Part shown: positions 15,997 through 26,831 of the stretch, piece by piece
How the letters are laid out: the number at the start of each line of letters is the position of its first letter
How positions within the stretch are numbered: position 1 is the stretch's first letter
Source: Arthrobacter bambusae
Lineage (GTDB): Bacteria > Actinomycetota > Actinomycetes > Actinomycetales > Micrococcaceae
Length of the DNA: 64,000 nucleotides
Direction of reading: 5' to 3'
NCBI RefSeq assembly: GCF_030812595.1
Contig: NZ_JAUSSZ010000005.1
Coordinates: 124,001-188,000 of the forward strand
Position numbers and translations under genes: made by a program
The notes under the pieces: generated by a model
Databases searched by the model: none
The model's input: the letters and a program-made list of their open reading frames with translations, nothing else
Told to the model about the DNA's origin: nothing

Positions 15997-17501
15997 GCCT
16001 GTGTGCCCTCTTCTGTGGTTGCCGGAGTACTTGAGGAATCGGGGGTGGCAGTGGAGCCAAGCGCGGCCTGCGCAGCCTGGGCCAGGTGGGCCGAGTTGCT
16101 GCCCTGCCGGTTGGCGATGACCCAGCCTTCGGCGTTTCGCTGCGGAGCAACACTCAAGGTGAGGGCTCCAGCGGGAACGTCTTTGCGGATGATGGCCCCG
16201 GCGCCACTGTATGCGCCGTCGCCGATCGTTACGGGGGCCACGAAGACGGTGTTGGAACCCGTCCGGACGCCGGAGCCGATCACCGTGCGGTGCTTCTTCT
16301 CGCCGTCGTAGTTGGCCGTGATGTTGCCGCAGCCGATGTTGGTGTCCTCGCCGATCTCAGCGTCGCCGGCATAGCCGAGGTGGGACAGCTTGGACCCACG
16401 GCCGATCGTCACGTTCTTGGTTTCGTAGAAGGCGCCGATCTTGCCGGTCTCTCCCAGGACCGTGCCGGGGCGCAGGTACGTGAAGGGGCCCACGCTCGCC
16501 TTGGCACCGATAGTGGATCCTGAGCCATGAGTGCGGGCCACTTTCGCGCCTTCGCCCACCGAAACGTCGGTGAGGGTCGTGTCAGGCCCGACGACGGCGT
16601 CGCGCGCCACAGTGGTAGCGCCGTGAAGCTGCGTGTTGGGAAGGATCCGCACGTCCTCGTCGAGGACAACAGTGGAGTCGATCCACGTGGTGGCGGGATC
16701 CACCACGGTCACGCCGGCGCGCATCCAGGCTTCGACGATGCGGCGGTTGTGTTCGGCGCCCAGGGCGGCGAGCTGCACGCGGTCGTTGGCGCCCTCCACC
16801 TGCCAACGGTCCCCGGTGACGACGGCGGAAACCCGGCCTCCGGCGTCGCGCGTCAATCCGAGCACGTCGGTGAGGTACTTCTCGCGCTGGATGTTGTCAG
16901 TGGTCACCTTGTGCAGCTGCTCGCGGAGCACTTTTGCGTCAAAAGCGTAGATCCCGGAATTGACCTCGCGGATGGAGCGCTCGGCGTCGCTGGCGTCCTT
17001 GTGTTCGCGGATGCCCAGCACAGTGCCGTCCTCGGCACGAAGGATGCGGCCATAGCCATTGGCGTCGTCAAGGACAGCAGTCAAGACCGTCACCGCGTTG
17101 CCCTCGGATTCATGCGTGGCGACAAGCTCGGAGAGAAGGGAACCGGTCAGCAATGGCACGTCGCCATACGTGACCACCACCGTGCCGTTGAGTTCGGCTT
17201 TCGCGTCCAGGGCGTCAAGGGCCACTTCCACCGCGCGTCCGGTTCCCGGAATGTCGTCCTGGTCCACGATGACGGCGTCTGGATCGATCAATTCAATGTG
17301 CGCAGCGACGAGGTCCCGTTCATGGCGGACCACCAGGGCCAGCTGCTGGGGATCGATGGAACGCGCCGCGAGGATGGCATGCGCCACCATGGAGCGTCCG
17401 CCGATTTCGTGAAGGATTTTGGGAGTCCGGGACTTCATGCGCGTACCGGCTCCGGCAGCTAGGACAATCACAGCGGCGGGGCCAGTAGTATCGGGGCTCA
17501 C
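15993..17501 (-). CDS. glmU: Bifunctional GlcNAc-1-P uridyltransferase/glucosamine-1-P acetyltransferase
   Basis: This 502-residue enzyme makes UDP-GlcNAc, the precursor of peptidoglycan and other surface glycans. The N-terminal pyrophosphorylase half begins AVIVLAAGAGTRMKSRTPKILH (LxxGxGTxMxS...K signature). The C-terminal half has hexapeptide left-handed beta-helix repeats (VGPFTYLRPGTVLGETGKIGAF, IGCGNITANYDG). A roughly 40-residue Ala/Thr/Ser tail after the helix is common in actinobacterial GlmU. GTG start. tRNA-Gln lies upstream on the same strand. Confidence 0.97.
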   Translation of the reverse strand: MSPDTTGPAAVIVLAAGAGTRMKSRTPKILHEIGGRSMVAHAILAARSIDPQQLALVVRHERDLVAAHIELIDPDAVIVDQDDIPGTGRAVEVALDALDAKAELNGTVVVTYGDVPLLTGSLLSELVATHESEGNAVTVLTAVLDDANGYGRILRAEDGTVLGIREHKDASDAERSIREVNSGIYAFDAKVLREQLHKVTTDNIQREKYLTDVLGLTRDAGGRVSAVVTGDRWQVEGANDRVQLAALGAEHNRRIVEAWMRAGVTVVDPATTWIDSTVVLDEDVRILPNTQLHGATTVARDAVVGPDTTLTDVSVGEGAKVARTHGSGSTIGAKASVGPFTYLRPGTVLGETGKIGAFYETKNVTIGRGSKLSHLGYAGDAEIGEDTNIGCGNITANYDGEKKHRTVIGSGVRTGSNTVFVAPVTIGDGAYSGAGAIIRKDVPAGALTLSVAPQRNAEGWVIANRQGSNSAHLAQAAQAALGSTATPDSSSTPATTEEGTQA

Positions 17502-17655
17502 GAAGTCGCTCTCCTTGCTCGGTTACGTCCGGGCGAACCCGGCTGCGGCATCTGCTCTATCCTACTCTTGCCGTTTCACAGCCTTCCGTGCAGCCGGTGG
17601 ACAGCTTCGGGAGAGGCCGCGCCTTCAGAGGCGGTGCCGGCAGACCACCGACAAG

Positions 17656-17727
17656 TTCCGCCCATAGGATTCGAACCTATACTCCACGGCTCCAAAGGCC
17701 GGGGTGCTGCCATTACACCAGAGCGGA
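17656..17727 (-). tRNA. tRNA-Gln (anticodon TTG)
   Basis: The minus strand folds as a tRNA: 7-bp acceptor TCCGCTC/GGGCGGA with discriminator A; D-arm region with TGGTGTAATGGCAGCACC; anticodon loop CTTTGGA giving TTG at positions 34-36 (glutamine); T-arm ATAGG-TTCGAAT-CCTAT. No encoded CCA. The setting between glmU and a TetR gene matches the glnT locus I recall from mycobacteria. Confidence 0.95.
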
Positions 17728-17915
17728 CCGTGCGTACGCGGCCTTTGCGGACGCAGGGTCCGCGGGCTTCCCGATCGACCGGGTCGCACACACAAGAATC
17801 TAGTTTGCCATGACCATTGCGGTGTTCGCGACTTGGCGCATCCCCGAGTCCTTTTCAGCAGTATTGGCGGAACCTCCGACGCCGCTGCACGCTTGGTGTA
17901 GGGCATGATGGATGG

Positions 17916-18602
17916 GTGAGCAATAGCACAGGACTTCCCCCGCAGCCGGCGGGTTCCAAGGTGATCAACCACCGCCCCGGAGGCCAGGCTGTACGTGCCC
18001 GGATGACAGGCTCCCAGCGTCGATCCCAGCTCATTGAAATCGGCCGGACCCTCTTCGCCGCCCGAGGCCTGGACGCCACGACCATTGACGAAATCGCAGC
18101 TGCCGCAGGTGTGTCCAAGCCGGTTATTTACGAGCACTTCGGTTCGAAGGAAGGCCTCTACACGAAAGTCGTGGAGTTCGAGTTCCGGATCCTCCTTGAC
18201 GCGATCAACGAGTCCCTCGCCGCCGAGGCCAAGCCACGCGTCCTTGTGGAACAGGCTGCACTTGCGTTGCTTGGCTATATCGAAGAGCGGAGCGACGGCT
18301 TCCGGATCCTCATGCGGGATGCCCCGCCGTCCCAGCCGGAAGGCGCCTTCTCCACCCTGCTTTCCCATGTGGCCGACCGTGTGGAGGGCCTTCTCGCCGA
18401 CGAATTCTCCCGGCGCGGATTCAGTACGGCCGACGGCGCCATGTACGCCCAGATGCTCGTGGGCATGGTGGCCATGACCGGCCAATGGTGGTCGGACCAC
18501 CGCGAGCCCGATAAACGCGCGGTAGCCGCCCACTTGGTCAACCTGGCATGGAACGGCCTGACCGGCTTGCAAAAGGAGCCGGAGCTGCGGAGCGAGGCGT
18601 AG
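17916..18602 (+). CDS. TetR/AcrR family transcriptional regulator
   Basis: 228 residues from a GTG; a longer frame to 17817 has no family resemblance. The N-terminal HTH covers about 36-80: RSQLIEIGRTLFAARGLDAT, then TTIDEIAAAAGVSKPVIYEHF, the classical TetR DNA-binding helix with GSKEGLY after it. The C-terminal ligand/dimer domain is variable (RDAPPSQPEGAFSTLLSHVA). It resembles the TetR regulator next to tRNA-Gln and glmU in mycobacteria (Rv1019 position). Its targets and ligand cannot be read from sequence; divergence from tRNA-Gln/glmU suggests local control. Confidence 0.92.
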   Translation: MSNSTGLPPQPAGSKVINHRPGGQAVRARMTGSQRRSQLIEIGRTLFAARGLDATTIDEIAAAAGVSKPVIYEHFGSKEGLYTKVVEFEFRILLDAINESLAAEAKPRVLVEQAALALLGYIEERSDGFRILMRDAPPSQPEGAFSTLLSHVADRVEGLLADEFSRRGFSTADGAMYAQMLVGMVAMTGQWWSDHREPDKRAVAAHLVNLAWNGLTGLQKEPELRSEA

Positions 18603-18669
18603 GGCCTGGGTGGGTCAGCACCTTGCTCGCCTGTTGCGTGTCCGTGGTCACCTCCGCGTCGCGACGGCC

Positions 18670-18766
18670 CTTCGCCGTCGCTTAGACACAAGTCATAGGG
18701 GCACCTGCGGTCGCTGGGCGACCTCCAGTGCCCGATGACTCGCGATGCGCTCCCAACCGAAGGCCC
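18670..18766 (-). repeat. Dispersed palindromic repeat, copy C (inverted orientation)
   Basis: Read on the minus strand this matches two other copies (19257-19353 and 63074-63171): GAGCGCATCGCG, a spacer, the palindromic core GGTCGCCCAGCGACC (18709-18723), a second spacer, then GTGTCTAAGCGACGGCGAAG. Core and both ends are conserved while spacers vary, as in REP-type elements. It lies just after the TetR stop codon. Confidence 0.75.
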
Positions 18767-19231
18767 CCAACGCCGCTCGTGCCAAAGGTTCCGTTCCGGC
18801 TCCGACGCGCTACCTACCCGACGACGCGCTACTTACCCGACGACTCGGAAAATTCCTGACGACACCGGAATCCGCGCGTCGAGAGCAATTTTCCGTGTCA
18901 CCAGCGCATTTGGGTGTCGAAATCAGCCCACGATCCACCGCGATGCACTCCTACCCGAAGGCCCCCAACGCCGCTCACGCCAAAGGTTCCGGTCCGGTTC
19001 CGACGCACTACTTTCCTGTCACCAGCGCATTTGGATGTCGAAAACAGCCCACGATCCACCGCGATGCACTCCTACCCGAAGGCCCCCAACGCCGCTCACG
19101 CCAAAGGTTCCGGTCCGGTTCAGACGCACTACTTTCCTGGCGACACGGAAAATTCCTGACGACACCGGAATCCGCGCGTCGACAGGCCATTTGGGTGTCA
19201 CCAGCGTATTTGAGTGTCGAAAAACGGGGGC
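18741..19231. repeat. Three-unit tandem repeat block
   Basis: Units start near 18741, 18939 and 19060, each opening CGCGATGC(A/G)CTCC followed by GAAGGCCCCCAACGCCGCTC and GCCAAAGGTTCCG. Units 1 and 3 also share an inner segment (GGAAAATTCCTGACGACACC) that unit 2 lacks. CCAGCGCATTTGG-type segments recur at 18901, 19022 and 19201. Unit starts resemble the left end of the dispersed palindromic repeat in inverse orientation, so the block seems built from decayed copies. Open frames occur on both strands but follow the repeats and resemble no family; I treat it as non-coding. It fills most of the 821-bp gap between the convergent tetR and ABC-F genes. Confidence 0.75.
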
Positions 19232-19256
19232 ACCCAGGTGACTTCCCGCCGGAGGC

Positions 19257-19353
19257 GGTTCTTCCGAAAGGAGCGCATCGCGGCACATCGTGGGCTGGAG
19301 GTCGCTCAGCGACCGCAGGCGCACAATTGTGCCGTGTCTAAGCGACGCGGAAG
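19257..19353 (+). repeat. Dispersed palindromic repeat, copy A
   Basis: Begins GGTTCTTCCGAAAGGAGCG, carries the core palindrome GGTCGCTCAGCGACC at 19300-19314, and ends GTGTCTAAGCGACGCGGAAG. It faces copy C in inverted orientation across the tandem block. About 70 bp separate it from the end of the ABC-F gene. Confidence 0.78.
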
Positions 19354-19423
19354 AGCTGACTCCGGCACCCAGGGCGAGCACCCCAAGGCGACCACGGAAC
19401 CAGGACAGGAGGCGAGCCCGCGC

Positions 19424-21262
<1,839 letters not shown>

Positions 21263-21301
21263 TGGGTACTACTTTCTGGTGTGAACAGTCGGGGCGACGT
21301 G

Positions 21302-22279
21302 TCATAGGAGGGTATCGGAGATGATCCGGGCACCGGGAACCGGCCCGTGCACGGCAAGCGCGTTGTGTCCCAGGTGCCGAAGGTCCTCGGCAAGCCCCTC
21401 GGCAGCCCGCGGATTGTGCGCGAGCAAAGCCACGGTGGGGCCGGAACCGGAAACAATCCCCGCGAGGGCCCCGTTGGACTCCCCTATCCCGATGGTGTCC
21501 CGCAATTGCGGGGCCAGCTCGATCGAGGCGCGCTGAAGATCGTTGATAAGGACTTTGCTCAAGGCGTCCGGATTCCCGTCGCGCAGCGCCTGCAGGATTT
21601 TGGCGTCGACCTCGAGCGGTTCGGGGATCTCGAGTCCCTCAGTGGTCCGAAGCCTGTCCAAGGTATGAAAGACCTCAGGCGTTGAGAGTCCGTAGTCGGC
21701 GCAGACCAGGACCCAGTCCATCTGTGCCTTCGCGAGGGCGGGTGAGAGTTCGTCGCCGACGCCAAGCCCGACGGCGGTGCCGCCAAGGAGCGAGAACGGC
21801 ACGTCCGCGCCCAGCTCGGCTGCGAGGTGTGCCAGTTCTTCGCGTGACAAACCGCTGTTCCAGAGGGCATCGCAGGCCAGGAGGGTCGCCGCGGCATCGG
21901 CCGAGCCGCCGCCCATGCCTCCGGCCACGGGGACGCGCTTGGTGATTTCCAAGTGCACGCCCGTGGCGTTCTCCGAGACATCCTTCATAATGGCGGCAGC
22001 CTTGTAGGCCAGGTTCCGCTCGTCCAGGGGGATGTCCACTCCGTCGAGGTCCAACGTGCTTGCGGGATCGATGCTGACCGTGATCCCGGGCCCCTCCGTG
22101 CTCGTGGCGGCTACTTCCTCGTACAGGGACACGGCGAGATACACGCTGGCCACAGAGTGGTAGCCGTCGGGCCGCAGGGGGCCGACGTTGAGGGAAACGT
22201 TCACCTTGCCCGGTGCCCGGACGCGAACGGTCCGAGCGACGACGCGCCCCCGGTTTGCACCGCTGATCGCCGGATTCAT
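21302..22279 (-). CDS. ispE: 4-diphosphocytidyl-2-C-methyl-D-erythritol kinase
   Basis: This 325-residue GHMP kinase phosphorylates CDP-ME in the non-mevalonate isoprenoid pathway, which feeds undecaprenyl phosphate and menaquinone synthesis. Motifs: [23 protein letters not shown] (substrate loop), the ATP-binding [19 protein letters not shown], and C-terminal [12 protein letters not shown]. The ATG overlaps the rsmA stop by 4 nt, so rsmA-ispE are coupled. Confidence 0.96.
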   Translation of the reverse strand: MNPAISGANRGRVVARTVRVRAPGKVNVSLNVGPLRPDGYHSVASVYLAVSLYEEVAATSTEGPGITVSIDPASTLDLDGVDIPLDERNLAYKAAAIMKDVSENATGVHLEITKRVPVAGGMGGGSADAAATLLACDALWNSGLSREELAHLAAELGADVPFSLLGGTAVGLGVGDELSPALAKAQMDWVLVCADYGLSTPEVFHTLDRLRTTEGLEIPEPLEVDAKILQALRDGNPDALSKVLINDLQRASIELAPQLRDTIGIGESNGALAGIVSGSGPTVALLAHNPRAAEGLAEDLRHLGHNALAVHGPVPGARIISDTLL

Positions 22280-23157
22280 GCGTCCAGGGGGTGGCGTGCC
22301 TCGGCGATCCGGACAAACGCGTTGATATCGAGCACCTCTCCGCGGGCTGTCGGATCAACGCCGGCAGCAACGATGAATCGTTCGGCCTCCGCCGCGCTCC
22401 CGGCCCACGTTGCGAGCGCCGCGCGGAGCGTTTTGCGGCGCTGGGCGAACGCGGCGTCGATGACCGCGAAGACCTGTTCGCGCGTGGCGTGCGTTGCCGG
22501 CGGGGCGCTGCGGGTGAAGGACACGAGTCCGGAATGGATCTTCGGAGCCGGCCAGAAAACATTCATGCCGATCACGCCGGCCTTGCGCATGCGGCCATAC
22601 CAGGCGGCCTTGACCGACGGGACTCCGTAGACCTTGGAGCCGGGACCCGCAGCCAAGCGGTCCGCCACCTCGTCCTGTACCATGACCAGCCCGTGCTGCA
22701 GGCTCGGGAAATGTTGGAGGAGGTGAAGAACCACGGGGACCGCCACGTTGTACGGCAGGTTGGCCACGAGGGCAGTGGGCTGCACCGGGAGCTCGGTGAC
22801 TTTCATGGCGTCGGAGAGCACGAGGTGGAAATCGTCCGCCGACTCCGGGCGCCAGGTGCGCACGGTGTGCGGCAACTTGCCGGCCAGTACGGGATCGATT
22901 TCGACGGCGACCACGGTTTTGGCGGCGTCGAGCAGGCCGAGCGTAAGGGAACCGAGCCCGGGGCCGACTTCAAGGACGGTTTCCGCCGGATCGATCGCGG
23001 CGGCAGCGACGATCCTCCGGATCGTGTTGCCGTCGATGACGAAGTTCTGCCCCAGGGTTTTGGTTGGGCGGACACCGATTTCCTCGGCGAGCCGTCGGAT
23101 GTCCGCAGCTCCCAGAAGGGGCGCGACGGCGGCGTGTTCGGAATTCGGTTCAGTCAC
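22276..23157 (-). CDS. rsmA: 16S rRNA (adenine1518/1519-N6)-dimethyltransferase
   Basis: This 293-residue enzyme (KsgA) dimethylates two adjacent adenines in the 3' hairpin of 16S rRNA late in 30S assembly. Motifs: [20 protein letters not shown]-binding [15 protein letters not shown], and the catalytic [11 protein letters not shown]. The C-terminal helical domain includes [15 protein letters not shown] start. It lies downstream of rpfB and upstream of ispE, the conserved actinobacterial order. Loss of KsgA gives kasugamycin resistance in other bacteria (family knowledge). Confidence 0.97.
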   Translation of the reverse strand: MTEPNSEHAAVAPLLGAADIRRLAEEIGVRPTKTLGQNFVIDGNTIRRIVAAAAIDPAETVLEVGPGLGSLTLGLLDAAKTVVAVEIDPVLAGKLPHTVRTWRPESADDFHLVLSDAMKVTELPVQPTALVANLPYNVAVPVVLHLLQHFPSLQHGLVMVQDEVADRLAAGPGSKVYGVPSVKAAWYGRMRKAGVIGMNVFWPAPKIHSGLVSFTRSAPPATHATREQVFAVIDAAFAQRRKTLRAALATWAGSAAEAERFIVAAGVDPTARGEVLDINAFVRIAEARHPLDA

Positions 23158-23216
23158 CTAGGTATCGTATCGTCTGAGCAGGTAGCGGGAGCGCCCGCCT
23201 GCAATCTTCAGCACGC

Positions 23217-23250
23217 GAAAAGGCCGGGCCCGGAGATTCCGGACCCGGCC
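23217..23250 (-). terminator. Terminator after rpfB
   Basis: Arms 23222-23233 and 23239-23250 (GGCCGGGCCCGG / CCGGACCCGGCC, one wobble position, 5-nt loop). On the minus strand it is followed by TTTT. It lies 13 bp after the rpfB stop. Confidence 0.75.
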
Positions 23251-23263
23251 AATTTCACTCTGC

Positions 23264-24415
23264 TTAGCTCGAGGCTGCCCATCCGCAGCCCCACGGAGAG
23301 AGGCCGCGCTGCGCGTAGACGCGGTTTGCGATGTCGATCTGCTGGGCCTTGCTGGCCGCGGCGGCGTTGGGAGCGTAGGCGCCACCGCCGGAACCGATCC
23401 AGGTCTGGATGTCGAACTGCAGGCCTCCGTAGTAACCGTTGCCGGTGTTGGTGGCCCAGTTCCCACCGGACTCACATTGCGCGATCTTGTCCCACATTGC
23501 CTCATTCGGGGCGCCGGTAGGTCCGGAGGCAACAGCCGCCGCGGGGGCAGGCTTGGGGCGTTCCTTGGTTCCGACCGTCACCTTCGCCGGGACCGGCTGG
23601 ACGGTCACGTCCGAGGAGACCAAGGTCCGGGAAGCTTCGCGACCATCCACCAGGACGAGTTTGAACGTCTTGCTGAGGAGCCCGAGGACCCCTTCCTGGG
23701 TAACCGTCTTCTGGTCGGTGAACTGGGTGGCGTCTTCCGTGGTGACCGTATCGAAGGGGACGTTCTCCGTCTCGGTGGCGGTCTTGCTGGTATCCACCCG
23801 GGAAACCTTGATCACCATGTTCTGGACAACGGGAGCGGAGTTGGGCTGCGAAACCCGGTCGTTAGCGCCGAGCGAGACGCCGGCGTCGTTGAGGACCGTT
23901 CCCACGTCGGGCGCCGTCGTCGTCTTTGAAGAGCTCTGGCCGTCTACGATCAGGCTGATCGTCTTAGGGGTCAGGATCGAAACATAGGATCCCGAGACCG
24001 CCAGCTGGGTGTCTTTAGGCTGGGAGACAGCCGATGCGCTCGCGACGCCAAGTTGGGAGACGAGGCCTTCGACATTGGGAGCCGTTGTGTTGACCGTCCG
24101 CTGGGCACCGTCCAGGTTGACGGTGACGGCCTTGGCCAGGTTGACGTTGATGATGGAACCGTTCTGCACCGAGGCGTCCAAGGCCGGGGAAACCCGGTCT
24201 TCAGCCTTCAGGTCGACCTTGGCTGCCTTGACCACCTGGTCAACGGTATTGCCGAAGGTCTGGACGGAACTCACTTTGCCGTCGACGTTGAGGGTGACTG
24301 ATTTGTTATTGCCCGTAAAAGCAACTACTCCCAGTACCAGTGCCGAAAGTACCAGCAACTGCGCACCGACCTTGACGAAACTGAACTTGCCGCCCGTGGT
24401 GAAGAACTTAACCAT
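23264..24415 (-). CDS. rpfB: Resuscitation-promoting factor, RpfB type
   Basis: A secreted, membrane-anchored peptidoglycan hydrolase that helps dormant actinobacteria resume growth. From the chosen ATG (24413-24415) it has 383 residues: a short basic leader, hydrophobic signal/anchor ([15 protein letters not shown]), three DUF348 repeats ([47 protein letters not shown]), a G5 domain ([14 protein letters not shown]), a Pro/Ala linker, and the C-terminal lysozyme-like domain ([20 protein letters not shown]) with the catalytic glutamate in CESG. Cysteines in QCESGG and PWGCGW could form the usual disulfide. Start is uncertain: ATG at 24439 or a TTG close to an AGGAGG would extend it. Upstream: tatD. 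Confidence 0.93.
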   Translation of the reverse strand: MVKFFTTGGKFSFVKVGAQLLVLSALVLGVVAFTGNNKSVTLNVDGKVSSVQTFGNTVDQVVKAAKVDLKAEDRVSPALDASVQNGSIINVNLAKAVTVNLDGAQRTVNTTAPNVEGLVSQLGVASASAVSQPKDTQLAVSGSYVSILTPKTISLIVDGQSSSKTTTAPDVGTVLNDAGVSLGANDRVSQPNSAPVVQNMVIKVSRVDTSKTATETENVPFDTVTTEDATQFTDQKTVTQEGVLGLLSKTFKLVLVDGREASRTLVSSDVTVQPVPAKVTVGTKERPKPAPAAAVASGPTGAPNEAMWDKIAQCESGGNWATNTGNGYYGGLQFDIQTWIGSGGGAYAPNAAAASKAQQIDIANRVYAQRGLSPWGCGWAASS

Positions 24416-24651
24416 GTTTGCCCGTAACTTTTGGACCATCCGGGCACGGGGAAAAGCGCACAAGGGCCTCCTGCTGCGGTCCCGGATGCGTGCCGAAGCA
24501 CGCAGGAGGACTGCAGCGGAGGTGTGCACCGCCACACTCAATTCAACTTGAAACACCAATTGCGAACGGAGTTAGTTGTCCGTAGGCCTTCCCCGACCCC
24601 GGCTACTGGTTACCCACTGTAACCGAAGCGTTATAAAGTGACCAAGATTTT

Positions 24652-24668
24652 TACATACCGGGTATGTA
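24652..24668. promoter_or_regulatory. Perfect 17-bp palindrome between tatD and rpfB
   Basis: TACATACCGGGTATGTA is a perfect inverted repeat (8-bp arms, one central base) 14 bp past the tatD stop and about 240 bp upstream of the rpfB start. The AT-rich arms stand out in GC-rich DNA. Size and symmetry fit an operator for a dimeric regulator; there is no T-tract, so a terminator is less likely. Confidence 0.45.
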
Positions 24669-24681
24669 GTGGGATTTTCAC

Positions 24682-25566
24682 TCAGTCCCAGGACCCATAC
24701 GTCGCCACAGTGTTTTGAGCTAGCTGGGAGCACAGAACCGATAGCTCCGTTCCTGTCACTTCAGCCATGGAACGAACGGTGTACGGCACCATGTAGCTTG
24801 CGTTCGGACGGCCCCGGTAGGGATGCGGCGTGAGGAACGGGGAGTCGGTTTCGACGAGCACCAGTTCCGGATCCGCGATGGCAAGCGCACTCCTCAGATT
24901 TGCGGCGTTCTTGAACGTCATGGTGCCCGCAAATGACATGTACCAACCGTTCACGTTACAGATCCGGGCGAGCTCTTCATCGCCCGAGAAGCAATGGAAT
25001 ACCACCCGCTCCGGGGCGCCCTCCTCCCGGAGTACCTGGACGACGTCGTCATGGGCGTCACGGTCGTGGATCTGGAGGGTGAGGTCCAGCCTCTTCGCAA
25101 TATCGATGTGCCGGCGGAACGAATGGCGCTGGTGCACCAGGCCCTCGCCGTGGGTGCGGAAGAAATCAAGTCCTGTTTCGCCGATCGCACGCACCCTCGG
25201 ATGGGCCGCCAGTTCTTCGATTTCCGCGAGCGCCGATTCCAGCTCTCCACGCCCCGCATACACCGGGGCATCGTTGGGGTGGATGGCGACAGCTCCGAGG
25301 AGACGCCGGTCCGCGTCAAGCGCTTGGACCGTGAACCGCGATGACTCCAGGTCGCAACCGACCTGCACCGCGCCCTGGACACCTACGGCTTCGGCCGCGT
25401 CCAAAGCATCCGCCACTGCAACTTCGAGCAAGCCATGCCGGAAGTCCAGATGCGTGTGGTTGTCCATCACCGGTACCGGCAGCGGCTCGGGAGCAGGCGG
25501 GTATTCCTTGCGTGAATCGCCGGTTTCAGGCGCGCGGTAGGAAGCCGGCGGGAGGGAATTGCACAT
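24682..25566 (-). CDS. TatD family metal-dependent hydrolase (DNase)
   Basis: 294 residues. The TIM-barrel metal-binding motif DNHTHLDF is at about 35-42, preceded by a proline-rich leader usual in actinobacterial members. Further family motifs: AIGETGLDFFR, IHDRDAHDD, VVFHCFSGDEELA and LVETDSPFLTPHPYRGRPN. TatD proteins are 3'-5' exonucleases and have been linked to DNA repair and quality control. The setting just upstream of rpfB is conserved in actinobacteria. ATG start with GGGTGG upstream; the start overlaps the beginning of the divergent promoter region for moxR. Confidence 0.95.
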   Translation of the reverse strand: MCNSLPPASYRAPETGDSRKEYPPAPEPLPVPVMDNHTHLDFRHGLLEVAVADALDAAEAVGVQGAVQVGCDLESSRFTVQALDADRRLLGAVAIHPNDAPVYAGRGELESALAEIEELAAHPRVRAIGETGLDFFRTHGEGLVHQRHSFRRHIDIAKRLDLTLQIHDRDAHDDVVQVLREEGAPERVVFHCFSGDEELARICNVNGWYMSFAGTMTFKNAANLRSALAIADPELVLVETDSPFLTPHPYRGRPNASYMVPYTVRSMAEVTGTELSVLCSQLAQNTVATYGSWD

Positions 25567-25732
25567 GAATCCACCCTATCTTTCCCTGCTGCCGCAATCC
25601 TCACCACTCCCTGCTGGATCTTCCTCTGTCAGCGTCGGCCCCCGGCTGGGTAGTCTGGTACAAAGGCGGCATTTATCCCGGCCCAGGCACCGCGGCCCGG
25701 CCGGGATGCTGTCATGGTCGAGGGGAATGTCC

Positions 25733-26809
25733 ATGGACTCAAAGCGACACGGCACCGTTGACGAACCGTTTCTGCGGGACGAGGCTGTGGTTGCCTTGCC
25801 GCCTGAGCGCGAGTCCCTCAACGGGCACAAGCCGACCGTCATGGATCCCGGGCAATTCCACACTGCCAGCGAGAAGATCCTGGCGGCCATCAACAAAGTC
25901 ATCGACGGCAAGGCCGAAGCCGCCAAACTCGCCCTCACCGTCCTCCTCGCCCAAGGCCACCTGCTGGTGGAGGACGTGCCCGGTGTCGGCAAGACGTTGC
26001 TTGCCAAAACCCTCGCCCGCACCATCGATTGCAGGGTCAGCCGGATCCAGTTCACCCCGGACCTGCTTCCTTCGGACGTCACAGGCGTCTCCATCTACAA
26101 CCAATCCTCGCGCCAGTTCGAGTTCCGGATGGGTGCTGTGTTCGCCAACATCGTGATCGGAGACGAAATCAATCGCGCCTCCGCCAAAACGCAATCCGCG
26201 CTCCTCGAATGCATGGAGGAGCACCAAGTGACGGTAGATGGCCATTCCTACCAGCTGGGTGAACCATTCATGGTTGTGGCGACGCAGAACCCCATCGAAA
26301 TGGAAGGCACGTATCCGCTGCCGGAGGCCCAGCGGGACCGTTTCATGGCCCGCATCTCGATGGGCTACCCGGACAAGCTCTCCGAGATCGAGATGCTCGA
26401 GACGCACCAGGCAGCCTCCCCCCTCGCCAAGGTGACACCGGTGGTCAATTCCGCGGACGTCGCCGCGATGATCGCAACCGTGCAGCAGGTCTATGTTTCC
26501 CAATCCGTCAAGGAATATACGGTGGCCTTGGGCCGGGCCACCCGGGACAGCGCGCGCCTGCGCCTTGGAGCCAGCCCGCGCTCCCTGCTGCAACTGCTGC
26601 GGGCCGCCAAAGCGACCGCCGCCCTCGACGGCCGGGACTTCGTCCTCCCCGACGACGTCATATCCGTAGCCGAGTCCGTCCTGGCGCACCGCATCATCCT
26701 TGACCGCAAGGCAGCGAGTTCCGGTGATACTCCGCAGAGCATTATCCGGGCCATCCTGGCCTCCCTCCCGGTAAGCCAAGACACTGCCGCGGAACGCCGC
26801 AGCAGCTAG
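25733..26809 (+). CDS. MoxR family AAA+ ATPase
   Basis: 358 residues from the ATG at 25733, chosen for GAGGGG 7 nt upstream; a frame to 25559 would add a non-conserved leader. Walker A DVPGVGKTLLAK, Walker B GDEINRASAKTQSALLECMEE, sensor MVVATQNPIEMEGTYPLPEAQ, and LGASPRSLLQLLRAAKA near the C-terminus are typical. MoxR ATPases work as chaperones with von Willebrand-type or DUF58 partners. The next two genes (DUF58 and a transglutaminase) complete the usual three-gene operon. Confidence 0.95.
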   Translation: MDSKRHGTVDEPFLRDEAVVALPPERESLNGHKPTVMDPGQFHTASEKILAAINKVIDGKAEAAKLALTVLLAQGHLLVEDVPGVGKTLLAKTLARTIDCRVSRIQFTPDLLPSDVTGVSIYNQSSRQFEFRMGAVFANIVIGDEINRASAKTQSALLECMEEHQVTVDGHSYQLGEPFMVVATQNPIEMEGTYPLPEAQRDRFMARISMGYPDKLSEIEMLETHQAASPLAKVTPVVNSADVAAMIATVQQVYVSQSVKEYTVALGRATRDSARLRLGASPRSLLQLLRAAKATAALDGRDFVLPDDVISVAESVLAHRIILDRKAASSGDTPQSIIRAILASLPVSQDTAAERRSS

Positions 26810-26831
26810 GCGAGCGAAGGAGCGGGCAGCC

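Noticed and set aside
18735..19381. Open frames of 80-198 codons on both strands in the repeat island
   Set aside because: They run through tandem repeats, exist in several frames at once, and their proteins are repetitive with no family motifs.
18603..19423. Insertion sequence remnant
   Set aside because: Inverted repeat copies are present but no transposase fragment or target duplication can be seen.
24416..24651. Cyclic di-AMP riboswitch upstream of rpfB
   Set aside because: Such riboswitches precede rpf genes in some actinobacteria, but I cannot find the conserved core here.
25559..25732. N-terminal extension of the MoxR gene to a TTG at 25559
   Set aside because: It overlaps the tatD start, is not MoxR-like, and a GAGGGG site supports the ATG at 25733.
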